Origin: Bifidobacterium pseudocatenulatum DSM 20438 = JCM 1200 = LMG 10505
Lineage (GTDB): Bacteria > Actinomycetota > Actinomycetes > Actinomycetales > Bifidobacteriaceae
Reading direction: 5' to 3'
Length of the DNA stretch: 64,000 bases
NCBI RefSeq assembly: GCF_001025215.1
Contig: NZ_AP012330.1
Location: forward strand, 1,178,001-1,242,000
Shown one piece after another: positions 19,737-30,256 of the stretch. Numbering within the stretch: position 1 is the stretch's first letter; each line of letters starts with the position of its first letter. Under the pieces are notes generated by a model. It was not told where the DNA came from. It saw only the letters and a list, made by a program, of their open reading frames with translations, and did not search any database. A program made the position numbers and the translations under genes.

Positions 19737-20707
19737 TACTTGACCTTCCTTGCATATGTCACTTCGCCGGTCACCGCCGCTTCCAGCGTAATCGATTTGC
19801 TTCTGCTCACCTGCGGATAGATACCGGCTTCTTTGAAATCATCGTACAAACGTTTTTGCGTTTTCTTGCTCACCGCATTGGCAAGCGCACTGGAATTGCC
19901 GATCGCCTCGATGCGATAGGGGCTTTGCACGGAATTGACGCCGATAAGGATCGTCGTCCCTGCCGTTCGTATGGAAGTCTGCACACCGAGACGATACCCG
20001 TTAATGGCGATCGCCTCCGCACCGGACTGCCAAAGCAGCGAGACAAGCACCTGCAGATCGGAATCCGTGACCACACGGACTTGGCTGCCGTTTTCCCTTG
20101 GCAGTGACGAATCCGCGTTGTCTCCGCTCACCGATATTGGATTGGCGATGGTGAGCGTGATGCCTTCGCCTTGCACAGGAAGTACGCCATTGACCATTTC
20201 GTCATCCTGTATGGTCTGGTTCAGAGACCAGTTCGACACGGATTTCGATTCCTCCTCAACCCGGGCTCGCAGCGCGTTCACGTCTTTGGTGAGGGTTTCG
20301 ACGTTTTTCGTTTGATCAGATAACTGACTTGACAGTTGCTTGCGTACTTCCTTACGTGGATCGGTACTCAGCTGTCGGACGAACACGCTTCCCGCCGTGC
20401 CTACGGCAATGCAGATAAGGAATACCAAAACCCGGGTGAACCAGACCGAAAACAATGACGGAGTTTTGGTGGCCAACCTCGAGTCCGTGTACATCACGTC
20501 CATCGGACGATTGGTCAAATCGTCAATAAGCCGCAATGAGTCATCATCCAGATTCCGCCTTCTGCGCGAAGTGGATGTCACGATATCAGGCTGCACATGA
20601 TGCGAAGTCAGCCCGGCGAAGGACGCCGAGAAAACGGCGCGCCGCTTCGTAGGCGTATTCTCCGGAGACACCGGGAACGACGCACGTTCCGGAGCATCAT
20701 GCATCAT
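19736..20707 (-). CDS. DUF881-family membrane-anchored protein (second copy)
   Basis: 323 residues, organised like the copy at 18570-19397: cytoplasmic N terminus of about 85 residues, one membrane helix (VWFTRVLVFLICIAVGTAGSV), coiled coil (about 125-165) and DUF881 domain (VQGEGITLTIANP, EAIAINGYRLGV, SPYRIEAIGNSSAL). The ATG at 20707 lies nine bases after AAGGA and is preferred; an upstream in-frame TTG at 20716 would overlap pgsA by 4 bases. The two DUF881 proteins flank sbp and may form a complex; that is inference. Confidence 0.87.
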   Translation of the reverse strand: MMHDAPERASFPVSPENTPTKRRAVFSASFAGLTSHHVQPDIVTSTSRRRRNLDDDSLRLIDDLTNRPMDVMYTDSRLATKTPSLFSVWFTRVLVFLICIAVGTAGSVFVRQLSTDPRKEVRKQLSSQLSDQTKNVETLTKDVNALRARVEEESKSVSNWSLNQTIQDDEMVNGVLPVQGEGITLTIANPISVSGDNADSSLPRENGSQVRVVTDSDLQVLVSLLWQSGAEAIAINGYRLGVQTSIRTAGTTILIGVNSVQSPYRIEAIGNSSALANAVSKKTQKRLYDDFKEAGIYPQVSRSKSITLEAAVTGEVTYARKVK

Positions 20708-20712
20708 GTGAG

Positions 20713-21315
20713 TCAATCCTTATCGTTCTTCAGAAGCTGGATTCCCTGACGTATGTAAATATAGCCGGCAAGCCAGTACAATCCCACACCCCATATGCCG
20801 GTGGCGAGACCACACAAATGCAAAGTATCCGTAGCCGAATTAGACCAGATATCTGCGAAAATCAAGGCGACAATGGCAATCATCAGCATGGCGGTGCCTG
20901 CTTTTCCAACGAAATGCACCGGCAGCGGACCGTAATCACGCTGCGCCAAAACCAGTACAAGAATCGCCATGATCAAATCTCGCAATCCGACGACGATCAG
21001 CATCCACCATGGAATGATGCCAGCGACTCCAAGCGCGAGAATACTGCAGAAAATCAATAATCTGTCTGCAATAGGATCGAGGATCTGCCCGATTTTGCTC
21101 ACCTGATTGAACGAGCGTGCAATCAGACCATCCAAGCCATCGGACACCGCCGACAGCGCAAGCACAATCAATGCAAGCACCATCTCATGGCGAGAGACCA
21201 ATACCGAGATGAAGGGAATCGAAATGATTCGCAACAGGCTGATAAGGTTCGGAACCGTGAAATAGATATCCCGCGGTTCCGGACTGTACTGTTTTTTGAT
21301 AATCAGTTTGCTCAT
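20713..21315 (-). CDS. pgsA: CDP-diacylglycerol-glycerol-3-phosphate 3-phosphatidyltransferase family protein
   Basis: 200 residues, multi-pass membrane protein. The active-site signature is complete, including the Arg: SDGLDGLIARSFNQ, then GQILDPIADR. It makes phosphatidylglycerophosphate, the precursor of phosphatidylglycerol and cardiolipin. This contrasts with the altered homologue at 15609-16271. The gene opens the envelope cluster pgsA-DUF881-sbp-DUF881 and lies 13 bases after the hisG stop. Confidence 0.9.
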   Translation of the reverse strand: MSKLIIKKQYSPEPRDIYFTVPNLISLLRIISIPFISVLVSRHEMVLALIVLALSAVSDGLDGLIARSFNQVSKIGQILDPIADRLLIFCSILALGVAGIIPWWMLIVVGLRDLIMAILVLVLAQRDYGPLPVHFVGKAGTAMLMIAIVALIFADIWSNSATDTLHLCGLATGIWGVGLYWLAGYIYIRQGIQLLKNDKD

Positions 21316-21328
21316 ACTTCGAGCAATA

Positions 21329-22180
21329 TTACATTCTCGAGGCCTGCAAAGCGGTGACGATTATGCCACGAGCACCAACTTCATACAACTGGTCCATGAG
21401 TTGGTTGACCTTGGCCTTCGGCACAACGACACGCACGGCCGCCCACTGCTTGTCATGAAGCGGGGAAACCGTCGGGCTTTCGAATCCAGGCGTGATGTCC
21501 ACAGCCGCGGAAACCTTCTCGACTGGAATATCGTAATCCATGAGCACGTAACGCTGAGCAGTGAGCACGCCCTGCAGACGACGGCTAAGAATCGTCAAAC
21601 GATCATCATCTTCAGCAAGACGCGGGGAACGAATGAGCACAGCTTCAGAATGCAACAGCGGTTCCGCGAAAATACGCAGGCCGGCGTTACGGAGCGTGGT
21701 GCCCGTGGATACCACGTCGGCGATCAAATCAGCCACACCGAGTTGCACTGACGATTCGACGGCACCATCAAGGTGTACGGTTTCAGCGTTGATGCCATGC
21801 TCAGCCAGATAATCATGCACAAGCTTGTCGAAACTGGTGGCGACGCGCTTGCCTTCGATATCTTCGAGCTTGCTAATCGGAGAATCATTGGGGGCTGCAA
21901 AACGGAACGTTGAAGCGCCAAAGCCAAGCTCCATATGCTCCTTGGCATCCGTACCGGAGTTGAGCAGCAGATCATGACCGGTAATGCCGACGTCGATGGT
22001 GCCTCGGCCAACGTAGACAGCGATATCGAGCGGACGCAGGTAGAACAGCTCCACGTCATTGTCGGGATCCTCCACAACCAGCTGACGCGGATTGCTCCTC
22101 AGGCGATAGCCGGCCTCGGCCAGCATGTTCCATGCAGGTTCGGACAGCATGCCCTTGTTGGGCACGGCGATTCTCAGCAT
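21329..22180 (-). CDS. hisG: ATP phosphoribosyltransferase (long form)
   Basis: 283 residues, first step of histidine synthesis (PRPP + ATP). [16 protein letters not shown] starts the periplasmic-binding-protein-like catalytic domain; the PRPP site is near [14 protein letters not shown]; a C-terminal ACT-like regulatory domain (about 210-283) makes this the long HisG, which is feedback-inhibited by histidine and needs no HisZ. ATG 22180 has GGAGGG upstream. It follows hisE in the same direction. Confidence 0.95.
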   Translation of the reverse strand: MLRIAVPNKGMLSEPAWNMLAEAGYRLRSNPRQLVVEDPDNDVELFYLRPLDIAVYVGRGTIDVGITGHDLLLNSGTDAKEHMELGFGASTFRFAAPNDSPISKLEDIEGKRVATSFDKLVHDYLAEHGINAETVHLDGAVESSVQLGVADLIADVVSTGTTLRNAGLRIFAEPLLHSEAVLIRSPRLAEDDDRLTILSRRLQGVLTAQRYVLMDYDIPVEKVSAAVDITPGFESPTVSPLHDKQWAAVRVVVPKAKVNQLMDQLYEVGARGIIVTALQASRM

Positions 22181-22225
22181 TTTCCCTCCCAAAAAGGCCA
22201 CGCCTCCTATGGCACGGCCAAAAAC

Positions 22226-22489
22226 TCACAGATTCTTGTAGATGTCTTCGAGTGTGATGCCTCGGTCGATCATCATGACCTGCAGATGGTAGATGAGCTG
22301 GCTCATCTCTTCCGCAGTACGATCGGCGCCTTCGTACTCAGCTGCGATCCAGGTTTCGCCCGCCTCTTCGACAATCTTCTTGCCGATGAAATGCGTGCCC
22401 TTGCCCAGTTCGTCAACAGTCAACGAGCCAGCCTGCTTGGCTGCGGCCTTCTCGCTCAATTCAGCAAAGAGAGATTCAAAAGTCTTCAT
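22226..22489 (-). CDS. hisE: Phosphoribosyl-ATP pyrophosphatase
   Basis: 87 residues, all-alpha MazG-like fold: [12 protein letters not shown], then [17 protein letters not shown], the metal-binding E-E-x-x-E/D pattern, and [18 protein letters not shown]. Second step of histidine synthesis. It is separate from hisI, which lies at 28891-29298, as is usual in actinobacteria. SD GAGGATAG. Confidence 0.94.
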   Translation of the reverse strand: MKTFESLFAELSEKAAAKQAGSLTVDELGKGTHFIGKKIVEEAGETWIAAEYEGADRTAEEMSQLIYHLQVMMIDRGITLEDIYKNL

Positions 22490-22521
22490 TATTCGTATCT
22501 ATCCTCGAAATATTGGTAGGT

Positions 22522-23187
22522 TCAGGCCTTGAATGCGGCTTCAGCCTTCTCACGGATGGAATCAATGGCTTCCGCAGGATCCTCGGCACCATACACGGCG
22601 GAACCTGCGACCAGTACGTCGGCACCGGCCTCGGCTACAATGTGCGCGGTCTTCGGGCTGACACCGCCATCGACCTGAATCTTGGTGGCGAGGCCGCGAC
22701 GGGTAATCTCGTCACGCAGACGACGTACCTTGGCCATCTGGTTGTCAAGGAACTTCTGGCCACCGAAGCCGGGCTCGACGGTCATGATAAGAATCATGTC
22801 GAATTCGTCGAGAATATCGAAAATCGGCTCGACAGGTTCGGCCGGACGCACCGCGAAGCAAGCCTTGCAACCCATCTCGCGCAGCTGGCGCGCCAGACGC
22901 ACCGGAGCGTGGGTTGCCCCCATGTGGAAGCTTACGGATGCAGCGCCCAACTTGGCATATTCGGGTGCCCAACGATCCGGGTCCTCGATCATCAGATGCA
23001 CGTCGACCGGAAGATCGGTGACTTCGCAGATACGAGCCACAATCGGCTCGCCCAAGGTCAGATTCGGAACGAAATGATGATCCATCACGTCGACGTGAAC
23101 GAGATCTGCATTGGAGATGGCCTTGAGGTCGCGCTCAAGGTTGCAGAAATCAGCGGACAGGATGCTTGGTGCGATTTGAATAGTCAT
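22522..23187 (-). CDS. rpe: Ribulose-phosphate 3-epimerase
   Basis: 221 residues, TIM barrel: [32 protein letters not shown] (metal-binding His/Asp), [35 protein letters not shown]. Interconverts ribulose-5-P and xylulose-5-P; the latter is the substrate of the phosphoketolase (bifid) shunt, so the enzyme is central here. ATG 23187 has only a weak SD (AAGAG). It lies between lgt and hisE. Confidence 0.96.
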   Translation of the reverse strand: MTIQIAPSILSADFCNLERDLKAISNADLVHVDVMDHHFVPNLTLGEPIVARICEVTDLPVDVHLMIEDPDRWAPEYAKLGAASVSFHMGATHAPVRLARQLREMGCKACFAVRPAEPVEPIFDILDEFDMILIMTVEPGFGGQKFLDNQMAKVRRLRDEITRRGLATKIQVDGGVSPKTAHIVAEAGADVLVAGSAVYGAEDPAEAIDSIREKAEAAFKA

Positions 23188-23221
23188 GGCTCTTATTCTA
23201 TGAAAGGTAATCGACTTGCTG

Positions 23222-24235
23222 TTATTTGATGCCGGGCTGCTTGTCGGTATTCGAGACAGTTTCGGCATCGTTGGTTTTGATTTCATCAACCGTTTGCTCG
23301 GGGAAAGACACCACGGAATCCGAAGAATCCTCCGATTCACCGTTTTCAAGACGCTGCTCGATTTCGGTGACGGTACGAAGCTTCTCCGCCAACAGGTCAG
23401 TGTCTTTGCCCATTTGCTGCACGACGATGAATGACACCGCGCCGAGCACGAACACCGCCATGGAGACCCACACATTGATGCGCACGCCCAAGAATTCGTG
23501 CGCATAATCGATACGCAGGGATTCAATCCAAGTGCGTCCCAGGGTGTACCACATGATGTACACGGCAAACAGGGAACCTGCCTTGAGTTTCTTCATGGCT
23601 TTGGAACCGATGTATACGATAATCGCGGCGCCGATGAGGTTCCAGATCATCTCGTACAAGAACGTCGGATGGAACAGCGTGCCACTCGGGCATGTGGCTC
23701 CGTCATAGCACTGTTCGCTATGCCCGATGGCAGTGCCTTCCATGTTGAGTTTCAAACCCCATGGAAGCGTTGTCGGAGCGCCATACAGTTCCTGGTTGAA
23801 CCAGTTGCCCAAGCGCCCAACAGCCTGCGCTACCAACAGGCCCGGAGCGATGGCGTCAGCCAGCAAGGCCATTGGATAGTGCTTATGACGGCACCATGCC
23901 CATGCGGCCAGCGCTCCGAACAGCACGCCGCCCCAGATGCCAAGTCCGCCATTCCAAATGCGGAACATTTCCGCCCAGTCGCCATCCGGTCCGAAGAAAC
24001 GTTCAGGCGTGGTGATGATGTGATAAAGTCGTGCGCCGATAATGCCCGCAGGCACGCTGACCAGAGTGATATCAAGCACTTGGTCGAAATTGCCACCCAA
24101 CTTTTTCCAACGTGTGGTGGTTATCCATACTGCAAGGACGATTCCCATCAAAATGCACAACGCATAGATATGAATCGTTACTGGACCGATGGAAAACTGC
24201 GAAATCGTTGGCGATGGAATGTATGCAAGTGTCAT
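23222..24235 (-). CDS. lgt: Prolipoprotein diacylglyceryl transferase
   Basis: 337 residues, seven membrane helices. The Lgt signature [24 protein letters not shown] and the late [11 protein letters not shown] match the family. It moves diacylglycerol from phosphatidylglycerol to the lipobox cysteine of lipoproteins. The last 60 or so residues are an acidic cytoplasmic tail, longer than in E. coli but common in actinobacteria. ATG 24235 has CAGGAAA upstream. It sits downstream of trpA, the order seen in Streptomyces and mycobacteria (trpCBA-lgt). Confidence 0.95.
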   Translation of the reverse strand: MTLAYIPSPTISQFSIGPVTIHIYALCILMGIVLAVWITTTRWKKLGGNFDQVLDITLVSVPAGIIGARLYHIITTPERFFGPDGDWAEMFRIWNGGLGIWGGVLFGALAAWAWCRHKHYPMALLADAIAPGLLVAQAVGRLGNWFNQELYGAPTTLPWGLKLNMEGTAIGHSEQCYDGATCPSGTLFHPTFLYEMIWNLIGAAIIVYIGSKAMKKLKAGSLFAVYIMWYTLGRTWIESLRIDYAHEFLGVRINVWVSMAVFVLGAVSFIVVQQMGKDTDLLAEKLRTVTEIEQRLENGESEDSSDSVVSFPEQTVDEIKTNDAETVSNTDKQPGIK

Positions 24236-24247
24236 GGTTTCCTGATG

Positions 24248-24281
24248 GTAGTCCACGCATCCGATATGGTGCGTGGACCAC
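24248..24281 (-). promoter_or_regulatory. Hairpin between trpA and lgt
   Basis: An 11-bp stem (GTAGTCCACGC / GCGTGGACCAC, one mismatch) with a 12-base loop ends a few bases before the lgt SD. No T tract follows, so it may process or stabilise the transcript, or modulate lgt translation, rather than terminate. Confidence 0.45.
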
Positions 24282-24299
24282 CGAAATCGTCAGAATGGT

Positions 24300-25181
24300 T
24301 TACTTTGCGACACGCGCGTTATGGACGCCGTCCGCAAGCTCTTCGGCTTTGGCGGCCAACGCCTTGAGACCCGTGGCCTCATCGACTGCGTTTTTCCCGG
24401 ATTCGTCAAGCATGGTGTGCACCAATGCGGATCCGACGATGACGCCATCAGCGTATGAGCCGACTCGCGCGCCTTGTTCGGCGGTGGAAACGCCGATGCC
24501 AACGCAGACGTTCTTCGCGCCGGCATTGCGCGTGCGTGCCACCAACTCTTCCGGAGAAGCATCGATGGTGGAACGTTCGCCAGTGACGCCCATACGGGCT
24601 GCCGCATAGACGAAGCCGCGAGCGTTGCCTGCCACGACCTTCAAACGGCTGTCGGTGGAGTCCGGGGACACGAGGAAGATTCGGTCAAGTCCATGACGGT
24701 CCGAAGCTTCGATCCATTCACCTGCCTCGTCTGGAATGAGATCCGGAGTAATCAGGCCGGCGCCACCGGCATTTTCAAAATTGCGTGCGAAACGTTCCAC
24801 GCCGTAATGGTAGATGAGGTTCCAATAGCTCATCACCAGAGGGACTCCCCCGGCGTTGGCCACGGTTTCGACGGCTTTGAACACGTTCGCGATTTTCTCG
24901 CCGTTGTCAATGGCGATCTGCGAAGCCGCTTGGATGACGGGACCATCCATAACCGGATCGGAATACGGCAGACCAATCTCGACGGCATCGACGCCATGCT
25001 CAACCATGGTGCGGAATGCTTTCAACGAATAGTCAGAATCAGGGAATCCATATGGAAGATAACCGATGAATGCAGGCTTGTTCGCCGCTTTGAATTCATC
25101 GAACATGGCTTCCGTCGGACTCGGCTTATGGCTGATGCCGAGAGGCTGCCCGGACGGCGTGGTTACTGTTGCGTTCGTCAT
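24300..25181 (-). CDS. trpA: Tryptophan synthase, alpha chain
   Basis: 293 residues, TIM barrel. Catalytic Glu in DAVEIGLPYSDPVMDGP, Asp in PAFIGYLPYGFPD, and phosphate loop GVTGERST then VGIGVSTAEQG. Cleaves indole-3-glycerol phosphate and channels indole to TrpB. ATG 25181 has GAAGGAG; it begins 17 bases after the trpCB stop. The partner TrpB is the C-terminal half of the upstream fusion. Confidence 0.96.
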   Translation of the reverse strand: MTNATVTTPSGQPLGISHKPSPTEAMFDEFKAANKPAFIGYLPYGFPDSDYSLKAFRTMVEHGVDAVEIGLPYSDPVMDGPVIQAASQIAIDNGEKIANVFKAVETVANAGGVPLVMSYWNLIYHYGVERFARNFENAGGAGLITPDLIPDEAGEWIEASDRHGLDRIFLVSPDSTDSRLKVVAGNARGFVYAAARMGVTGERSTIDASPEELVARTRNAGAKNVCVGIGVSTAEQGARVGSYADGVIVGSALVHTMLDESGKNAVDEATGLKALAAKAEELADGVHNARVAK

Positions 25182-25198
25182 AATGGATACTCCTTCTT

Positions 25199-27292
25199 TC
25201 ACTCGCCGTCCGCGTTATTGCCCTGGGCTCCATTGGCTTCGAGCGCTTTGGCTTGCTCGTCGGTCAGATAACCGAACCATTTGCCGGCAGTGTTCATATC
25301 CTTGTCCCCACGACCGGAAATGTTGATGATCATGACCGGATGCTCATATCCCTTGGCCTTGAGATCCTCAGCCGCCTTGTATGCGCCTGCAACGGCATGG
25401 GAACTTTCGATCGCCGGAATAATGCCTTCGGTCTCGCAGAGATCCTTGAAAGCGCTCATGGCTTCCTCATCGGTCGCCCAAGAATAATTGACACGTCCGA
25501 TTTCCTTGAGCCATGCGTGCTCCGGGCCCACAGAGGCGTAGTCCAAACCAGCGGAGATGGAATACGTATCGAGGGTCTGGCCTTCGGAATTCTCAAGAAG
25601 ATAGCTCTTGGCACCTTGGAACATACCCAGTTCACCGGTTCCCGGTGCGAAGCGAATGGCATGGCGTCCGGATTCCGGACCATTGCCGCCTGCCTCATAG
25701 CCGTACAGGTTCACGCGTTCGTCATCAAGGAACGCATTCATGATGCCGATGGCATTGGAACCGCCACCGACGCATGCACAAACCGCATCCGGGTGATCGA
25801 TACCATACCAATCCTGAAGCTGCTGCTTAGCTTCCTCGCCGATGATCTTCTGGAAATCGCGCACCATAGCCGGGAATGGATGCGGACCGGCAACAGTGCC
25901 CAGCAGGTAGTGAGTGTCTTTTACATTGGTAACCCAGTCACGAAGAGCCTCGTTGATGGCGTCCTTAAGGATGTGATCGCCCAAGGTGACTTCCACGACT
26001 TCCGCACCAAGCATGCGCATACGTGCAACGTTCAGGGCCTGACGACGCGCATCGATTTGGCCCATGTAGATACGGCACTTCAGTCCAAGCATGGCGCACA
26101 CCGTAGCGGTGGCGACACCGTGCTGACCTGCACCGGTTTCAGCAATGACCCGAGTCTTGCCCATGCGCTTGACCAGCAGGGCCTGACCGAGTGCATTGTT
26201 GATCTTGTGCGCGCCAGTGTGGTTTAAATCCTCACGCTTGAGGAACACGCGGGCGTCAAGACCAGTCTTTTCCCTCAGACGCTCGGCAAAGCGCGGCGCA
26301 TCGGTCAACGGTGACGGACGACCGACATACTGCTGGTTCAATCGAGCCAGTTCCTTATGAAATTCCGGATCAGCCTTGGCTTCCTCGTAGACACGTTCAA
26401 GCTCGTCAAGCGCTGTAATCAGCGCTTCCGGCACATAGCGTCCACCGAACTGACCGAAATACGGTCCTTCATGACTTGCCAACGGGGTTTGTTCGGATGC
26501 TTTCACTCTTGCTCCTGCCTTTACTAGTCGCTCCACAGCCTGTTCATGGTTGGATGCGGTTGCGACACCTTCGCCAACCAGCACCGCGTCGGCTCCGGCG
26601 CGGGCATAATCCTCAAGTTCCACCGATCCGAACACTCCAGATTCCGCTACGCGGATCACATCGTCCGGCAAATCGGCGGCAAGCTCGTTGTATTTGTTCA
26701 CATCGACCTTGAGATCCTTGAGATTTCGTGCATTGATGCCGATGACTCGCGCTCCGGCATTGATCGCGCGCTGAATCTCCTCGCGAGTGTGCGTTTCGAC
26801 CAGCACCGTCATATTGAGGCTATGCGCCAGTTCAAGCAAAGACTTGAGCTTGTCGTCATCCAACGCGGCAACAATCAGCAGCACCAAATCGGCGCCATGC
26901 GCCCGTGCCTCCCAAATCTGGTATTCCGTGACAATGAAATCCTTGCGCAACACTGGAATTTTCACGGCTGCACGGACCTTATCGAAATCATCAAGCGATC
27001 CAAGGAATCGACGACCTTCGGTCAGCACGGAAATCGCGCTGGCACCTCCTTTTTCGTATTCCCTGGCCAATGCGGCAGGATCAGGAATGTCGCTAAGGTG
27101 CCCTTTCGATGGCGAAGCCCTTTTAATCTCCGCGATCACCGGAATGCCATCCGCTTTTTTCAGCCACTGTCGCGCATCAATAGGGGCCGGCGCTTCGAAT
27201 GTCTGACGCTTCACCTCATCAAGGGAAATGTTCTGTTCACGTGCTCGTTGGTCTTCGACAGCTCCCGCCACCAGTTCATCGAGTACAGACAT
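25199..27292 (-). CDS. trpCB: Fused indole-3-glycerol phosphate synthase / tryptophan synthase beta chain
   Basis: 697 residues carrying two enzymes. Residues 1 to about 262 are TrpC ([15 protein letters not shown] at 50-64, [34 protein letters not shown]). After a short linker, residues 276-697 are TrpB ([17 protein letters not shown] lysine 363 in [35 protein letters not shown]). TrpC makes indole-3-glycerol phosphate, TrpA cuts it to indole, TrpB joins indole to serine; joining TrpC to TrpB puts three consecutive steps in two adjacent chains with TrpA next door. SD GAAAGGAAC. No trpD, trpF or trpG is in the window. Confidence 0.95.
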   Translation of the reverse strand: MSVLDELVAGAVEDQRAREQNISLDEVKRQTFEAPAPIDARQWLKKADGIPVIAEIKRASPSKGHLSDIPDPAALAREYEKGGASAISVLTEGRRFLGSLDDFDKVRAAVKIPVLRKDFIVTEYQIWEARAHGADLVLLIVAALDDDKLKSLLELAHSLNMTVLVETHTREEIQRAINAGARVIGINARNLKDLKVDVNKYNELAADLPDDVIRVAESGVFGSVELEDYARAGADAVLVGEGVATASNHEQAVERLVKAGARVKASEQTPLASHEGPYFGQFGGRYVPEALITALDELERVYEEAKADPEFHKELARLNQQYVGRPSPLTDAPRFAERLREKTGLDARVFLKREDLNHTGAHKINNALGQALLVKRMGKTRVIAETGAGQHGVATATVCAMLGLKCRIYMGQIDARRQALNVARMRMLGAEVVEVTLGDHILKDAINEALRDWVTNVKDTHYLLGTVAGPHPFPAMVRDFQKIIGEEAKQQLQDWYGIDHPDAVCACVGGGSNAIGIMNAFLDDERVNLYGYEAGGNGPESGRHAIRFAPGTGELGMFQGAKSYLLENSEGQTLDTYSISAGLDYASVGPEHAWLKEIGRVNYSWATDEEAMSAFKDLCETEGIIPAIESSHAVAGAYKAAEDLKAKGYEHPVMIINISGRGDKDMNTAGKWFGYLTDEQAKALEANGAQGNNADGE

Positions 27293-27337
27293 GGTGTTCC
27301 TTTCAGCATTTTACTCGATTGGTTAGCTTGATTTGAC

Positions 27338-28894
27338 TCACAACTGGCGAAGCTGCGAGGCGATCTGCACCGCTTCGACGCTGGCCTCGGCCTTGTTGCG
27401 AGTCTCCTGCCACTCACTGGCCGGCACGGAATCAAGTACGATTCCGGCTCCGGCCTGCACGCTCGCTTCATGGTCGCGGATGAATGCCGTTCGAATGGCG
27501 ATTGCCATATCGAGGTTGCCTGAAAAATCGAAATAGCCGACAGTGCCGCCATAAATGCCACGATCTGCGGGCTCAAGCTCGTCGATGATTTCAATGGCAC
27601 GTGGTTTTGGCGCACCGGAAAGCGTTCCGGCTGGGAATGCCGACGTGAACACATCGAACGACGTCATGTCGGGGTTAACTCGCCCGGTAACGGTCGAACA
27701 GATGTGCGTAATGTGGCTGAATCGTTTGATATCCATCAAGGATACGACTTCCACGCTTTCCGGAAGACATACACGGCTCAGATCATTGCGGGAAAGATCA
27801 ACGAGCATGATGTGTTCGCTACGTTCTTTTGGATCGGCAAGCAGATCCTTGGCAAGTTGCTCGTCTTCCTCAATAGTGGTGCCACGAGGCCTCGAACCGG
27901 CAATCGGGAAGGTCATGGCATGGCCATTGTCCACTTTGATCAGCGTTTCCGGGCTGGATCCAATAACGTTGAAGTCACGCCCCTGCGCATCGGTCAACGA
28001 CATGAAATACATGTATGGGCTGGGGTTGAGCGTACGAAGCACGCGGTACACGTCGAATGGATCGGCTGGCGAATCAATGTCAAGACGCTGGGAAATGACC
28101 ACCTGGAACACGTCACCATCGATGATGTGCTGCTTGGCGATTTCAACGGAACGCTCATAATCGCTCTTCTCCGTACGGAAACGAAGCTCGGGCTGGCTAA
28201 TGGTCTCATCCAACACATTGATGCGAGCTTCACCTTCGACAGGCGTGGCGGCCTTACGCTGCATATCATCCAATCGCGCCACCGCCTCGTCGTATGCCGC
28301 ATCGGCACGGGTGGATCGATCGTCTACGTTCACCGCATTGGCGATCATCCATACCGATCCGGACACATGGTCGACCACAGCAATATCCGTGGCCAATGCC
28401 AGAACTGTTTCCGGCTGCCCGGTCTCGTTCGGCGCCTCGGCACGCAAGGTCGGTTCCCAATGGCGAATCGCATCCCAACCGACGGTACCGACCAGACCAC
28501 TGGTCAGGTTCGGCAGTCCTTCGACATGCGGCGCTTTCAGTGTTTTCAGCGCAGCATGCGCGACTTCCATCACATCGCCTTCGGTAGGCACGCCTGCGGG
28601 AACCTGACCCAACCAATCGGCCTTGCCGTTGTTGGAACGCAACTGAGCCATGGAATTCACACCGATGAAGCTGTATCTGTTCCACGTGCCGCCAAATTCC
28701 GCGGATTCAAGAATGAATGTGCCGGAACGTCCTGCAGCAAGGCGTTCATAGAATCCGACAGGAGTCAACGAATCAGCCAGAAGTCGGCGCACAATCGGAA
28801 TCACACGATATCCCTGATCAGCCAATTCGTGGAATTGTTCGCGACTCGGCCAGGTGGCGCCCCACTTGAGTGCTTGTACGCTGCATTCACTCAT
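27338..28894 (-). CDS. trpE: Anthranilate synthase component I
   Basis: 518 residues, chorismate-binding fold: [13 protein letters not shown] near the N terminus (feedback-site region), [51 protein letters not shown] and [14 protein letters not shown]. Converts chorismate to anthranilate with TrpG, which must be encoded elsewhere. ATG 28894 overlaps the hisI stop by 4 bases (ATGA), coupling histidine and tryptophan genes. I saw no Trp-rich leader peptide before it. Confidence 0.96.
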   Translation of the reverse strand: MSECSVQALKWGATWPSREQFHELADQGYRVIPIVRRLLADSLTPVGFYERLAAGRSGTFILESAEFGGTWNRYSFIGVNSMAQLRSNNGKADWLGQVPAGVPTEGDVMEVAHAALKTLKAPHVEGLPNLTSGLVGTVGWDAIRHWEPTLRAEAPNETGQPETVLALATDIAVVDHVSGSVWMIANAVNVDDRSTRADAAYDEAVARLDDMQRKAATPVEGEARINVLDETISQPELRFRTEKSDYERSVEIAKQHIIDGDVFQVVISQRLDIDSPADPFDVYRVLRTLNPSPYMYFMSLTDAQGRDFNVIGSSPETLIKVDNGHAMTFPIAGSRPRGTTIEEDEQLAKDLLADPKERSEHIMLVDLSRNDLSRVCLPESVEVVSLMDIKRFSHITHICSTVTGRVNPDMTSFDVFTSAFPAGTLSGAPKPRAIEIIDELEPADRGIYGGTVGYFDFSGNLDMAIAIRTAFIRDHEASVQAGAGIVLDSVPASEWQETRNKAEASVEAVQIASQLRQL

Positions 28895-29298
28895 CGCTGG
28901 CCCTCCTGTTCCTTGGTACGGTATCCTACGACCACGGGCAGTTGCCCGCCTTCTTCGAAGCAGGATCGTTTGCCGGTATGGCAGGCCGCTCCCACTTGAT
29001 CGACTTCAACCAGAATGGCATCCCCATCGCAATCCAGTGCGAAGGACTTCACATACTGGGCATGTCCGGAAGTGTCTCCCTTGCGCCAGTACTCCTGCCT
29101 GGACCTCGACCAGAACGTGACGCGACCAGTCATCAGGGTGCGTCGTATGGCTTCGTCGTTCATGTAGCCGACCATCAGCACTTCTTTGGTGTCGAATTGC
29201 TGGATGACGGCTGCCACCAGTCCTTTATCGTCCCTCTTGAGACGTTCTGCGATTCGTGGGTCAAGAATAGTGCTGTTGTCGTATGCTTCGTTGGTCAT
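28891..29298 (-). CDS. hisI: Phosphoribosyl-AMP cyclohydrolase
   Basis: 135 residues. Metal-binding motifs of the family are present: [15 protein letters not shown], then [13 protein letters not shown] and [10 protein letters not shown]. Third step of histidine synthesis. No convincing SD stands before ATG 29298, so its level may be low or coupled to upstream translation. Overlaps trpE by 4 bases. Confidence 0.94.
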   Translation of the reverse strand: MTNEAYDNSTILDPRIAERLKRDDKGLVAAVIQQFDTKEVLMVGYMNDEAIRRTLMTGRVTFWSRSRQEYWRKGDTSGHAQYVKSFALDCDGDAILVEVDQVGAACHTGKRSCFEEGGQLPVVVGYRTKEQEGQR

Positions 29299-29366
29299 GA
29301 TGGTGTTATTGATTTGTTTCTTCGATTATTGATTACGTTATTCGCCTGTTTTGCGGTTTTCGGCTT

Positions 29367-30137
29367 TCATCGCACGGTATAGCCGGCGGCCTTGATGGCA
29401 TCCTTGACTTCGCCGATGGTGACTTTGCCGTAATGGAAGATCGACGCGGCCAACACGGCATCCGCTCCGGCTTCGATCGCCGGGGGGAAATCGGCAGCCT
29501 TGCCCGCACCTCCGGAAGCGATGATCGGAATCTTCACTTCCTTACGCACGGCTTTAATCATTTCCAAGTCAAAACCCTGTTGGGTACCATCCGCGTCCAT
29601 GGAATTCAGCAGGATCTCCCCCGCGCCCAACTCCTGAGCACGCTTGACCCACCAGATAGCGTCAATGCCGGTGGATTTGCGGCCTCCCATGGTGGTTACT
29701 TCAAAGCCCGACTGAGTGTGTCGCTCGCCCTGCTCACGGCGTGCATCGACGGATAATACGAGCACTTGGTTGCCGAATCGTTCTGCGACACGGCCAATCA
29801 GCGTCGGATCATTGATGGCCGCAGTGTTGACTCCTACCTTGTCAGCTCCGCAACGCAGCAGAGAATCCACATCTTCAGGGGCACGTACGCCTCCACCCAC
29901 GGTCAATGGGATGAAAATCTGTTCGGCAGTTCGACTCACCACATCGACCATGGTCTGCCGATGCGAGCTCGAAGCGGTCACATCGAGGAAAGTCAGTTCG
30001 TCGGCACCCTGACGGTAGTATTCCGCGGCAAGTTCAACCGGATCGCCGGCATCGCGAAGATTCTCGAAATGCACGCCCTTGACTACTCGTCCCGCATCAA
30101 CATCAAGACATGGAATGACTCGGACTGCCAGTGACAT
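29367..30137 (-). CDS. hisF: Imidazole glycerol phosphate synthase, cyclase subunit
   Basis: 256 residues, TIM barrel with the two conserved catalytic aspartates ([16 protein letters not shown] and [12 protein letters not shown]) and phosphate loops GGGVRAPED and [11 protein letters not shown]. Works with HisH, not present here, to make IGP and AICAR; the AICAR goes to PurH, also in this window. SD GGAGT. The 119 bases to rlmN contain no obvious strong terminator. Confidence 0.96.
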   Translation of the reverse strand: MSLAVRVIPCLDVDAGRVVKGVHFENLRDAGDPVELAAEYYRQGADELTFLDVTASSSHRQTMVDVVSRTAEQIFIPLTVGGGVRAPEDVDSLLRCGADKVGVNTAAINDPTLIGRVAERFGNQVLVLSVDARREQGERHTQSGFEVTTMGGRKSTGIDAIWWVKRAQELGAGEILLNSMDADGTQQGFDLEMIKAVRKEVKIPIIASGGAGKAADFPPAIEAGADAVLAASIFHYGKVTIGEVKDAIKAAGYTVR

Positions 30138-30256
30138 GCTATTTTACTCCTTCGCGCATAATCATGTGTGCAACGAATGCAAGAGTAACCGTTTTACGTT
30201 ACGCATGTTCGTCGGAAGTCCGAGTAGCGGACAGAACAAGCATCTTTCCTTGAAAT

